Translations under genes and position numbers: made by a program
DNA from: Alteromonas sp. MMG017
GTDB taxonomy: Bacteria > Pseudomonadota > Gammaproteobacteria > Enterobacterales > Alteromonadaceae
DNA length: 64,000 nt
Assembly: GCF_018100795.1 (NCBI RefSeq)
Contig: NZ_JAGJDY010000002.1
Coordinates: 186,001 to 250,000, forward strand
Direction of reading: 5' to 3'
In this document: positions 18,070-26,022 of the stretch, piece after piece
Numbering within the stretch: position 1 is the first letter of the stretch
Layout of the letters: the number at the start of each line of letters is the position of its first letter
The notes under the pieces: model-generated
What the model was told of the DNA's origin: nothing
Seen by the model: only the letters and a program-made list of their open reading frames with translations
Database searches by the model: none

Positions 18070-20205
18070 CTAATTCGCGGCCTGAATAGCAGTTAACGCA
18101 ATAGTAAATACAATATCATCTACTAATGCCCCACGGCTTAAGTCGTTGACTGGCTTGCGCATGCCTTGCAGCATTGGCCCAATACACACCAAATCAAAAC
18201 TACGTTGTACCGCTTTGTAAGTGGTGTTCCCCGTATTCAAATCCGGGAATACAAACACATTGGCTTTGCCCGCAACTGGGCTATTTGGTGCCTTACTGCG
18301 CCCTACACTTTCAATGGCTGCTGCATCATATTGAAGCGGCCCATCAATCAGTAAATCTGGGCGAAGTTTTTGCGCTATTTCCGTTGCTTCACGTACTTTT
18401 TCAACATCACTGCCTGCACCTGATGTACCGGTAGAATAACTGATCATGGCCACTCTTGGTTCAATACCAAACATCTGCGCCGAGGTTGCAGACTGAATAG
18501 CAATATCCGCCAGCTGCTGGGCGTTAGGATCTGGGTTTATCGCGCAATCGCCATAAACCAAGACTTGGTCTGGCAGCAACATGAAAAATACCGATGATAC
18601 TAACGACGCATTTTCTGCTGTTTTTATTAACTGCAGTGCCGGACGAATGGTATTCGCGGTAGTGTGAACAGCGCCAGAAACCAAACCATCAACATCACCT
18701 TGCTGTAACATCATAGTACCTAAGGTCACGTTGTCTTGTAGCAGCTCACGGGCAACCACATCGGTAACACCTTTGTGACCACGAAGCTTCACTAACCCAG
18801 CCACATAGCCTTCTTGAATGGCCGCAGGTGAAACAATCTCAACACCGTCGCCCAATACTACACCTTGTTGCTGTGCCACTCGTTGTATTTCGTTTTCATC
18901 ACCAATCAATACAGGGCGCGCTAGCCCCCGTTTGGCACATATAGCGGCGGCAGCCACGGTACGGGGTTCATTACCTTCAGGCAGTACCACGCGTTTATTA
19001 ACTTGGCGCGCACGATTGGTAAGGTAATAGCGAAATGCAGAGGGAGAAAGTTTCTTTTGACGAGATACTTTTTCGGTAAGCGAAGATACCCATTTGGCAT
19101 CTAAACTTTCAGCCGCATGTACCATCACTTTTTCGATACGCTGACTATCATCCACCGGCACTTCTTGATTGAACGCGTGCAGGTTCTGTGCGGTTTGCCA
19201 TGTATTAGTATTAACTAGCATGACAGGCAAGCCGGTCTCCAGTGATTGGCTACATAACTGCTTTATATTTTCATCTGGTTGATAACCACCAGTTAGTAAC
19301 AGTGCGCCTAACTTGGTGCCATTTAACGCCGCTAAGCAGCAAGAAACAAATACATCACCTCTATCACCAGACATCACTTGCAGTGCACCTGGCTTTAGGG
19401 TGTGTGTCATATTATGAATTTCACGAGCAGCAAAGGTAACGCTACTTAATCGACGTGAAGCAATATTGCCTTCGTTAATTAACGTTGCATTTAAATGTTT
19501 GGCAATATCGATAGCACGAGGAGACATGAGCTCGGCATTCCAGTCAATATTTCCTAACAGGGTTAAGCCTTTTGCAAATATAGGCAGCTCACGCAACGCT
19601 TTGCTGCGTGTTTCATCGTGCTCTGGCGCTTCTAGCACACTTAAATCGGTACGTAGTTGGCCATGTTCGTCGTAAGGCGCGTTTACTTTGTTAAATATGC
19701 AACCTACTACCTTTTTACTTTTATGGCCGCCGTAAGCGTCTACCACTATTTCAAGGCGATGGTTAATATCAACAGGATCATCGTTTCCTGGCACGCAAAC
19801 AAACACAATATCGGCATCTAAAGCGCGACTAATTTCAAGGTTCAATCGCTCTGCGTAGGGGTGATGGCGAGTTGTTACCAAGCCTTCGATAACGGCTACG
19901 GCATCGGGTTCTTGATGCGCCTCAAAGCGCTCTATAATCTCTTCAAGTAATTCATCAGTATTGTCGCTACTGATCATTCTCTCTACTACGTTCAGGTCAA
20001 ACGGCGCAATAGGCTTAACGCTACAGTGGTGGCTAATAATAGCTGTAGAGCGCTCTTCACCGGTATCGCCTCTACGAGGCTGTGCTACAGGTTTAAAAAA
20101 ATTCAGTTTAATGGCTTGTTCTTCTAATGCACGAACTAGCCCAATGCTGACAGTAGTTAACCCTACGCTAGTGCCAACGGGGATCAGCATAATACGGCGT
20201 GACAT
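18070..20205 (-). CDS. pta: Phosphate acetyltransferase (long form)
   Basis: Converts acetyl-CoA and phosphate to acetyl phosphate. At 711 residues it is the long enterobacterial-type enzyme with an N-terminal BioD-like P-loop domain ([15 protein letters not shown]), a DRTGG domain, and the C-terminal catalytic PTA_PTB domain (from ~residue 390; [35 protein letters not shown]). It lies 49 bases downstream of ackA on the same strand, so the two form an operon. Confidence 0.97.
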   Translation of the reverse strand: MSRRIMLIPVGTSVGLTTVSIGLVRALEEQAIKLNFFKPVAQPRRGDTGEERSTAIISHHCSVKPIAPFDLNVVERMISSDNTDELLEEIIERFEAHQEPDAVAVIEGLVTTRHHPYAERLNLEISRALDADIVFVCVPGNDDPVDINHRLEIVVDAYGGHKSKKVVGCIFNKVNAPYDEHGQLRTDLSVLEAPEHDETRSKALRELPIFAKGLTLLGNIDWNAELMSPRAIDIAKHLNATLINEGNIASRRLSSVTFAAREIHNMTHTLKPGALQVMSGDRGDVFVSCCLAALNGTKLGALLLTGGYQPDENIKQLCSQSLETGLPVMLVNTNTWQTAQNLHAFNQEVPVDDSQRIEKVMVHAAESLDAKWVSSLTEKVSRQKKLSPSAFRYYLTNRARQVNKRVVLPEGNEPRTVAAAAICAKRGLARPVLIGDENEIQRVAQQQGVVLGDGVEIVSPAAIQEGYVAGLVKLRGHKGVTDVVARELLQDNVTLGTMMLQQGDVDGLVSGAVHTTANTIRPALQLIKTAENASLVSSVFFMLLPDQVLVYGDCAINPDPNAQQLADIAIQSATSAQMFGIEPRVAMISYSTGTSGAGSDVEKVREATEIAQKLRPDLLIDGPLQYDAAAIESVGRSKAPNSPVAGKANVFVFPDLNTGNTTYKAVQRSFDLVCIGPMLQGMRKPVNDLSRGALVDDIVFTIALTAIQAAN

Positions 20206-20254
20206 AGTTGCTCCTAAAGCAAAGACAATTTACGCAAAAGTTTATCCAAAAAAG

Positions 20255-21436
20255 CTAGACAAATTTCGCAGCTTCGGCGGCGATAACCCACTCTTCGTTA
20301 GTGGGTACGATTAAAACAGGTTTGGTGGATGAAGAAGACGCTATATTTCCTTTTGCACCAAAACGCATAGCCTGATTACTTTGCTCATCTACCGTAAAAC
20401 CAAGGTGAGAAAAATAACCCATAGTAGTGGCGCGAATGTACGATGAATTTTCACCAATACCACCGGTAAACACTACAGCATCTAATGACGGCACCGCTAT
20501 CATGTAACTAGATATATACTTGGCTAAGCGATAACAGAACATTTCAAGGGCTAATAATGCACCTTCATGCCCCGCTTCTGCCGCTTCTTCTAAGGTACGG
20601 CAATCGTTACTTAGTTCCGAAATACCTGCAAGGCCAGATTCTTTATTAATTAGTGCGTTGATTTCAGCAGCAGACTTGCCTAGCTTTTCTTGTAAAGTTC
20701 CAGGAAGGCTAGGGTCGATATCGCCGCAGCGCGTTCCCATCATTAACCCTTCAAGCGGTGTAAACCCCATGCTGGTATCTACCGCTACCCCTTTTTCAAT
20801 AGCGGTAACACTGCAACCATTTCCTAAGTGAGCACTAATAATACTGGTTTGACCAACCGGCTTATTTAGCAATTGCGCAGTGCTATCTAGAATAAACTTG
20901 TGGCTAGTACCATGGAAGCCATATTTGCGCACGCCATGCTGCTCGTACAAGGCTTTAGGCAGTGCATACATGTAGGCACGTTTAGGCATTTGCTGGAAAA
21001 AAGAAGTATCGAATACCACAACATGAGGTAAATCTGGGTACGCAGCTTGGGCAGTGGTGATGCCTTTCAGATTAGCTAAGTTGTGCAGCGGCGCCATACT
21101 CGCATATTCTTCTACCGAGGCTAATACGCTATCGTCAACTAACGCTGCTTCTTTAAAGCGCTCACCACCGTGAACGACTCGATGACCCAAAGCAATTGGA
21201 TTAACACCTGTACTGGCAATTATGTTTTGAATTGCTGCCAACGCTTCTGCATGAGAGGCATTAGCGGGTAAGGTTTGCTTTTCTTTTTGACCGTTTAATT
21301 TAAACGATATGCTTGCGTCATCATTCCCTAAGCTTTCTGCAATACCACTTAGGCCAGCTTCACCTGTGTCGGCATCGATAATAGCGAATTTAACTGACGA
21401 ACTACCGCAATTTAAAACAATAACTTCTTTTTTCAT
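20255..21436 (-). CDS. ackA: Acetate kinase
   Basis: Interconverts acetyl phosphate plus ADP with acetate plus ATP. 393 residues of the ASKHA fold: VLNCGSSSVKFAII at the N-terminus, HRVVHGGE, the catalytic-site segment FDTSFFQQMP and KYGFHGTSHKF, and FTGGIGENS. First gene of ackA-pta. Together they run acetate overflow or uptake and set the acetyl-phosphate level. Confidence 0.97.
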   Translation of the reverse strand: MKKEVIVLNCGSSSVKFAIIDADTGEAGLSGIAESLGNDDASISFKLNGQKEKQTLPANASHAEALAAIQNIIASTGVNPIALGHRVVHGGERFKEAALVDDSVLASVEEYASMAPLHNLANLKGITTAQAAYPDLPHVVVFDTSFFQQMPKRAYMYALPKALYEQHGVRKYGFHGTSHKFILDSTAQLLNKPVGQTSIISAHLGNGCSVTAIEKGVAVDTSMGFTPLEGLMMGTRCGDIDPSLPGTLQEKLGKSAAEINALINKESGLAGISELSNDCRTLEEAAEAGHEGALLALEMFCYRLAKYISSYMIAVPSLDAVVFTGGIGENSSYIRATTMGYFSHLGFTVDEQSNQAMRFGAKGNIASSSSTKPVLIVPTNEEWVIAAEAAKFV

Positions 21437-21682
21437 TCGATTTCTTGAGTTTGATTAAGTAACAAAAAGAACGCTAAGTGTAGCATTTATGTACATAAAT
21501 GCTTACTTAATACTCTTTAAAGTAGATGGCTATATTACTATCCCATAAAACCCAAATACAATTAATTATCATTTAGTTCAGTAATTAGTAAAGGCCGGCT
21601 TCGTTTGGGTGCATACGAAAGCTTGCTGTTGATTGAATGGTTCTTTTTATTGAAAGGAACAAACTGAAGAAAGGAAAACTAA
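21437..21682. other. ackA upstream region
   Basis: AT-rich gap holding the ackA promoter. No binding site could be named with confidence. The rest of the gap up to the heat-shock gene is described in the next entries. Confidence 0.35.
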
Positions 21683-21829
21683 GTGGATAGTAAAAGCTTA
21701 CGCAGGGCGCTTGATTTATTTAAACTCGGTCGCACTTGCCTATTTCTGGTAACTAATAAATACATAGTGTTGATACCGGTAAAAACTAAGGCGCTTTTGC
21801 ATTTCAAAATAAATTTTAAAATTTTTTGA
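21683..21829 (+). CDS. Possible 48-residue basic protein
   Basis: GTG start with AAAGGAA seven bases upstream, encoding MDSKSLRRALDLFKLGRT followed by a hydrophobic stretch (CLFLVTNKYIVLIPV) and a Lys/Phe-rich end. It ends ten bases before the heat-shock promoter. The ribosome-binding site is good, but the frame is short and AT-rich and I recognise no family, so it may be chance. Confidence 0.25.
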   Translation: MDSKSLRRALDLFKLGRTCLFLVTNKYIVLIPVKTKALLHFKINFKIF

Positions 21830-21838
21830 AAAAAAGCC

Positions 21839-21866
21839 CTTGAAAAGAATTTGAGCCACCCTATAT
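21839..21866 (+). promoter_or_regulatory. Sigma-32 heat-shock promoter of the hsp20 gene
   Basis: CTTGAAA, 13 bases, CCCTATAT: a close match to the sigma-32 consensus CTTGAAA-N11-16-CCCCATNT. The inferred leader is about 90 bases. Confidence 0.8.
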
Positions 21867-21903
21867 CTATTATGTCGACGCTGAAAGATCAGGTTGACAA
21901 CAC

Positions 21904-21961
21904 CGCCGCCGAATAGTCGGGGCGAATTATTTTTAACATATTGCTAAATTAATAGGATATG
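21904..21961 (+). promoter_or_regulatory. ROSE-type RNA thermometer, predicted
   Basis: Two helices can be drawn. The first (21904-21924) pairs CGCC-G-CCGA with TCGG-GGCG, one bulged G. The second pairs CATAUUGCU (21937-21945) with AGGATATG (21954-21961), burying the Shine-Dalgarno AGGA with a bulged G opposite it. UUGCU against AGGA with a bulged G is the known ROSE signature of ibpA-type genes, so melting on heating should expose the ribosome-binding site. This is from hand pairing only. Confidence 0.65.
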
Positions 21962-21964
21962 ACT

Positions 21965-22408
21965 ATGCGTACTATCGATCTATCTCCACTTTACCGTTCA
22001 TTTATTGGTTCTGACCACTTAGCTTCACTTGTTGACGCTGCTTCTCGTGCTGAAAAACAAAGTACTTATCCCCCTTACAACATTGAATTGCTTGGCGATG
22101 ATAAATATCGCGTCACAATGGCGATAGCGGGTTTCAGTAAAGATGACGTGTCCATTGAAGTTCAAGAAAACACTCTAGTGATAACAGGTACACGTAAGCC
22201 GGAGGAAAAAGAATCCGCCGAACGTAAGTTTCTTCACAAAGGAATATCCGAGCGTAATTTCGAAAGAAAATTTCAGCTTGGCGACCATGTGAAGGTGTTA
22301 GCTGCTGATATGGAAAATGGGTTATTGCACATCGATATGGAGCGGGTCATACCCGAAGCTAAAAAACCTCGTCAAATTGAGATTGGTTCTCGATTAATAG
22401 AGAGTTAA
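21965..22408 (+). CDS. ibpA: Small heat-shock protein IbpA/Hsp20
   Basis: Alpha-crystallin-type holdase that binds unfolding proteins and inclusion bodies and passes them to DnaK. MRTIDLSPLYRSFIGSD matches the start of enterobacterial IbpA. The alpha-crystallin domain covers residues ~35-125 (DKYRVTMAIAGFSKDDVSIEV, KGISERNFERKFQLGDHV) and the C-terminal IEIGSR tail resembles the IxI anchor region. The ATG at 21965 is chosen over one at 21959 because AGGA is seven bases from it but only one from the other. 147 residues. Controlled by a sigma-32 promoter and a probable RNA thermometer. Confidence 0.93.
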   Translation: MRTIDLSPLYRSFIGSDHLASLVDAASRAEKQSTYPPYNIELLGDDKYRVTMAIAGFSKDDVSIEVQENTLVITGTRKPEEKESAERKFLHKGISERNFERKFQLGDHVKVLAADMENGLLHIDMERVIPEAKKPRQIEIGSRLIES

Positions 22409-22442
22409 ACAAAGCTTTTAAAAATCGTTTCCCTGGTTTTGG

Positions 22443-22467
22443 ACGGCGCTGAAAAGCGCCGTTTTTT
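22443..22467 (+). terminator. Terminator after ibpA
   Basis: Stem ACGGCGCT / AGCGCCGT with a GAAA tetraloop and a following T6 run. Confidence 0.92.
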
Positions 22468-22509
22468 CGTTTACACCTAATGTGTAAGAAACTAGGTTAT
22501 CGGTAAGAT

Positions 22510-22899
22510 TTATTCGGTAAGATTAATTGTGTAGTTCGCTTTACCGCCTTCAGCAGACTCGAAGGTTCCTGAAATATTGCAATTAGAAAGCTCACCCGTT
22601 GCACTGCCTTCAATTGATGAAAAGTTGCTGCTGGCAATGCCATTCACAAATTTTCCATCATGTTTAAATGAAATTGTGCCGCGACGACCGTCTATAACCC
22701 CTACAAAACTCTCGAATCCAACGAATAGCGCCAACATTGATGTCTGATATGACATGAGAAATTCAACGTCGCTTTGCCCCGCCATGCTGCCTTCATAAGC
22801 TTGGGTAATGCTAGCATGGGTTTGCTTAACACCTTCTCGTTTTTCACTTAGTATATTTTCATCCCACCCCGTAATGGAAAATTGCCCATTGCAGTTCAT
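22510..22899 (-). CDS. DUF3224-type protein
   Basis: 129-residue protein matching the DUF3224 pattern: GQFSITGWDEN near the N-terminus, a central AYEGSMAGQSDVEFLMSY, FVGFESFVGVIDGRRGTISFKHDG (in blocks), and a C-terminal GSATGELSNCNISGTF. These are small beta-barrel proteins with no established function. The start at 22899 has GGAG six bases upstream; an earlier frame extension of 11 residues lacks one. It stands alone between ibpA and the Nudix gene. Confidence 0.72.
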   Translation of the reverse strand: MNCNGQFSITGWDENILSEKREGVKQTHASITQAYEGSMAGQSDVEFLMSYQTSMLALFVGFESFVGVIDGRRGTISFKHDGKFVNGIASSNFSSIEGSATGELSNCNISGTFESAEGGKANYTINLTE

Positions 22900-22976
22900 T
22901 GTTCGCTCCAAAGAAAAAGTGTGGTCACACAATACAAGTGAGTTCGATACCGTTCAACATAAAATTGTTACACGCT

Positions 22977-23039
22977 GTTACAACCAATAATCAGAGTGTT
23001 ACAACCAATAATCAGAGTGTTACAACCAATAATCATAGT
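22977..23039. repeat. Three tandem 21-bp repeats
   Basis: GTTACAACCAATAATCAGAGT at 22977 and 22998, and with one change (CATAGT) at 23019. They fill the gap between the DUF3224 gene and the stop of the Nudix gene. Confidence 0.9.
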
Positions 23040-23044
23040 GTTAA

Positions 23045-23590
23045 CTAAATAAACCCTTTTAATCGAGCAAGTCCGAACGCATTGCAGGTAGATGCATCTT
23101 TAATCGTACCTTCAGCTATCATTGATTCTAATTCTTTTAAATGTACAGGTATGATTTTTAAATCCTCTTCCTCTACGTCTAACTTTTGCTCGCCCTGCGT
23201 TAACCCTTTCGCGACGAATATATGATAACCCTGATTGCAAAAGCCATAGGCAAGGTATTGAAAACCTACATAATGCATTTCGCTGGCAGTAAACCCTGTT
23301 TCTTCTTTTAATTCGCCGGCTGCTAACACTTTAGGATCGGCGTCGGGGTTGTCTTCCCACGCACCTTGTGGAAATTCTAGCAATCGCTGTTCTACTGTGT
23401 ACCGGTATTGTTCAACCAAATAAACAATATCACCATCGATGGGAAGAATAATCGCAAAATCTGGCTTTTCAACTACACCGTAAATACCTTCGTTTCCACT
23501 TGCACGACGAATTTTATCTTCACGCACTTTAAGCCATTTATTTTCATAAACCACTTTTGACGAAAGCGTTTGAATATCCTTATCTGACAT
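23045..23590 (-). CDS. Nudix hydrolase, ADP-ribose pyrophosphatase-like
   Basis: 181-residue hydrolase of nucleoside diphosphates linked to another moiety. The Nudix box is AAGELKEETGF near residue 90, preceded by PQGAWEDNPDADP; the usual Arg of the box is Gly here, as seen in some subfamilies with AxGEL. An N-terminal beta domain (VVYENKWLKVREDKIRR) and LVEQYRYTVEQRLLEFPQG fit ADP-ribose/nucleotide-sugar pyrophosphatases. The start at 23590 follows AAAGGG; an upstream extension of 27 residues does not resemble the family. The substrate is uncertain. Confidence 0.85.
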   Translation of the reverse strand: MSDKDIQTLSSKVVYENKWLKVREDKIRRASGNEGIYGVVEKPDFAIILPIDGDIVYLVEQYRYTVEQRLLEFPQGAWEDNPDADPKVLAAGELKEETGFTASEMHYVGFQYLAYGFCNQGYHIFVAKGLTQGEQKLDVEEEDLKIIPVHLKELESMIAEGTIKDASTCNAFGLARLKGFI

Positions 23591-23678
23591 AATAGCGCCC
23601 TTTAGTAAGCCCCAAAAATCCAGTGTACAAGCGCCTATAGCAAGGAGCAACTCCGCCCACCAACGAATCAACTATATG

Positions 23679-23884
23679 TTGGACAGTCACTTAACTGTCT
23701 ATCGCACGAGCGTTAGGGAAATTAAATTTGTTGGACAGTCACACAAATGCACGTGAATTATTACTAACTAAATGAGTTTTATGAAGTAATTAGCGTAAGG
23801 TCAGAGGGGGGGATATCGGTTGTAGTAACAAATAAAAAGTTGGACACACACTCATGTTTATTAAAAATCATGTGTGTGTCCAAC
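23679..23884. repeat. Cluster of GTTGGACA-type motifs including a 13-bp inverted pair
   Basis: GTTGGACAGTCAC occurs at 23679 and 23730. GTTGGACACACAC at 23839-23851 faces its exact complement GTGTGTGTCCAAC at 23872-23884, making a 13-bp stem. Further copies lie at 25973-25985 and (as ...CCGAC/...CCAAT) at 62828 and 62850. This fills the 355-base gap between the Nudix gene and the 621-residue membrane protein; no gene was seen there. Confidence 0.75.
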
Positions 23885-23946
23885 ATCTATTTTCTATAAG
23901 TGCATTCGATATTTACAGAAAACAAACCGATGAACAAAACTAAGTA

Positions 23947-25812
23947 TTAGCTTTTATTTTCATCTTCTTCATCGGCATTATTACGCAAGAAGCCGGCGGC
24001 TTCTTCATCCTGTTCTAATGTTATCTTATTTTGCGTGGTTTCATTGTGAGACCGAGTTTGCTGGTTTACCTGGTGAATGGTGCCAGCGTTGGCTAAGTCG
24101 GCCTCATTGGTAATAGACGCGATGGTTTCCCGCCCGCGTAAGAATGCTTTAATCTCAGTGACAATCTCACCAAGCTCGGCATCATTTTTATTCATTCCCA
24201 TAATGAAACGTGGCGATTCTAAGTTGTTCATACCGCTTGTGGCAAAAATAGAAGTGTTGATCCTGCTGGTGATGATCCAAGGGGTAATACTACTTCGCAC
24301 CACAACATTTTCGGAACGTGTAGAATCATGAATGGCCATCCCTGTGGATACGCGAGACTCTGTATAAGTACCTTCCGTTTTCATAAACATAAGCAAAGAT
24401 GAAAAAGTCATTTCCCCCCAAAACATGTGAGACGCTTTGTTCATCACATTGGCAGCACCGCGTACCGTTAACCACGCAAACACTAACCAAATGAGATTGT
24501 TGCCCATCGTAATTGCAGTATTGACTTGCGCGTCGGTGTTTACGCCTTGGCGAATAACTAAATCGAGAACTTCAGCAAGCTGCAACCCGCCCACATAAAA
24601 TAAAATTGCGGCTGCGACCACGGCGACTTGCGCCACAGCAGTGAGGGCCATTTTCTTTTTCTCTGGCAAGGTCACACCATCGGTTAATGTAGGCTGAGTT
24701 TCTATTAGTAACTCACCCTCAAAACTACCTTTACCTTCTGCTTGCTCTTTTAGTCTAGGATCGAAATCGGCATAAATACGATTTGGCACTTCGCGGTATC
24801 TTCGGTTCGCAAGCACGATATTTTCAATATTGATGAAGATTTCATTCGGGTGAACCGACTCCTGCATATTGGCGCGAAATTCACTGACTTCCGTTTTAGG
24901 TGTAACCTGCCCCATTCGTTTGTAAAGTAACGGCATGATCAACGCCATTACCGCAATTACGCAAATTAGAAGTAAGGCTAAGTTTGCCCAAGCGCTAAAT
25001 AGTGGGAATGTAGTTGCCCAAGCTCGAACTTTATCGATATCCCTACCCACTAGCTCATCTAAAAATACACCGGCGCCCAACGGAACCACTAACGCAAGAC
25101 CAATAATCACCCCTAGCGACAAACTGCTTGCTTTCGCAAGTTGTGAGTTACCTTCATTGTGAATACCTTTTGCAGTAGAGCCCCAATTTGCAATTAAGTA
25201 CACAAGAAGCAAAATTGAGAGTAAAGGCATCACCAATACTTTAGCCACCTCACCCGCTAAGCCGTTACTTACCAAGAAGTAGACAATAGCGAATGCGAGC
25301 AACGCAACAAGAAAGGTTACCGCCATGGCAATAATTTCTTGAGATAAATGGCGCAAAGGAAAAGGTAGGAAAGTAAGTTTCGGCAATACGCTATGCACTA
25401 GCCTAGCTAGCCAACCACGTGGCTCTTCAAACGTAGTGTTGCGACGCCCCATTAGCATAGCGTGTAGGCTTTCTTTAGAGTACAACAGAGATTTTTGCTC
25501 TGCTTGTGCTGCATCTTGTTCGGAAACCGAGTGGTTATACGCAAGAGAGGTAGGCACAGTTCGCCCTACAAAAAATCGCATGAGCTGCAAGATACCCACC
25601 GCGCAATGTTTAATGCCTGACACAATCAGCACAAAAGCGACACCTAATAGGGTGTAACCACGAACTTTGTTTTCGGCAAATAGTTCAGGTACACCTGCTA
25701 CTGCATAAATGGCTAGCGCGAGAACCAAGCCGCCGCCTACTGCGCGGAATACCCCTTCTTTTTTGAATGGGTTGGCGATGCCTAACGTCTGTGAACCAAA
25801 ATCATAGGCCAT
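23947..25812 (-). CDS. Multi-pass membrane protein of unknown function, 621 residues
   Basis: I do not recognise a family. The protein starts MAYDFGSQTLGIANPFKKEG. About eight hydrophobic segments are visible, near residues 22-42, 52-78, 158-182, 186-208, 228-250, 270-294, 383-407 and 430-455. Soluble loops lie at ~80-155 and ~295-380. A ~165-residue hydrophilic C-terminus contains a region (TFSSLLMFMKTEGTYTESRV, SPRFIMGMNKNDAELGEIVTEI) that looks folded, followed by an acidic Asn/Gln-rich tail. It stands alone, with copies of the GTGTGTGTCCAAC motif on both sides. Transport or a sensory role are possible but unsupported. Confidence 0.8.
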   Translation of the reverse strand: MAYDFGSQTLGIANPFKKEGVFRAVGGGLVLALAIYAVAGVPELFAENKVRGYTLLGVAFVLIVSGIKHCAVGILQLMRFFVGRTVPTSLAYNHSVSEQDAAQAEQKSLLYSKESLHAMLMGRRNTTFEEPRGWLARLVHSVLPKLTFLPFPLRHLSQEIIAMAVTFLVALLAFAIVYFLVSNGLAGEVAKVLVMPLLSILLLVYLIANWGSTAKGIHNEGNSQLAKASSLSLGVIIGLALVVPLGAGVFLDELVGRDIDKVRAWATTFPLFSAWANLALLLICVIAVMALIMPLLYKRMGQVTPKTEVSEFRANMQESVHPNEIFINIENIVLANRRYREVPNRIYADFDPRLKEQAEGKGSFEGELLIETQPTLTDGVTLPEKKKMALTAVAQVAVVAAAILFYVGGLQLAEVLDLVIRQGVNTDAQVNTAITMGNNLIWLVFAWLTVRGAANVMNKASHMFWGEMTFSSLLMFMKTEGTYTESRVSTGMAIHDSTRSENVVVRSSITPWIITSRINTSIFATSGMNNLESPRFIMGMNKNDAELGEIVTEIKAFLRGRETIASITNEADLANAGTIHQVNQQTRSHNETTQNKITLEQDEEAAGFLRNNADEEDENKS

Positions 25813-25900
25813 TGGAAAAATCCCTGTTAAATAAAAAGCTTATGCAGAATAAACTTTGACTAGGGGTTAGGCAATGAAAAGTCTTAGCAAGATTGTAAAG

Positions 25901-25928
25901 GATTGAGGATTGAGGATTGAGGATTGAG
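25901..25928. repeat. Four tandem GATTGAG heptamers
   Basis: GATTGAG repeated four times without interruption, upstream of the 621-residue protein gene. It may be a variable-number repeat. Confidence 0.9.
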
Positions 25929-25972
25929 AGTTAAGCGCCAGACAGACACTTAACATGAGAGAGGCAATATAA

Positions 25973-25985
25973 GTGTGTGTCCAAC
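25973..25985. repeat. Single copy of GTGTGTGTCCAAC
   Basis: Exact copy of the 13-mer seen as an inverted pair at 23839-23884. It lies between the membrane protein gene and the chemoreceptor stop. Confidence 0.8.
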
Positions 25986-26022
25986 TTAAACGTCAAATTG
26001 CTTAGCCCTATTATTTCAGTAG

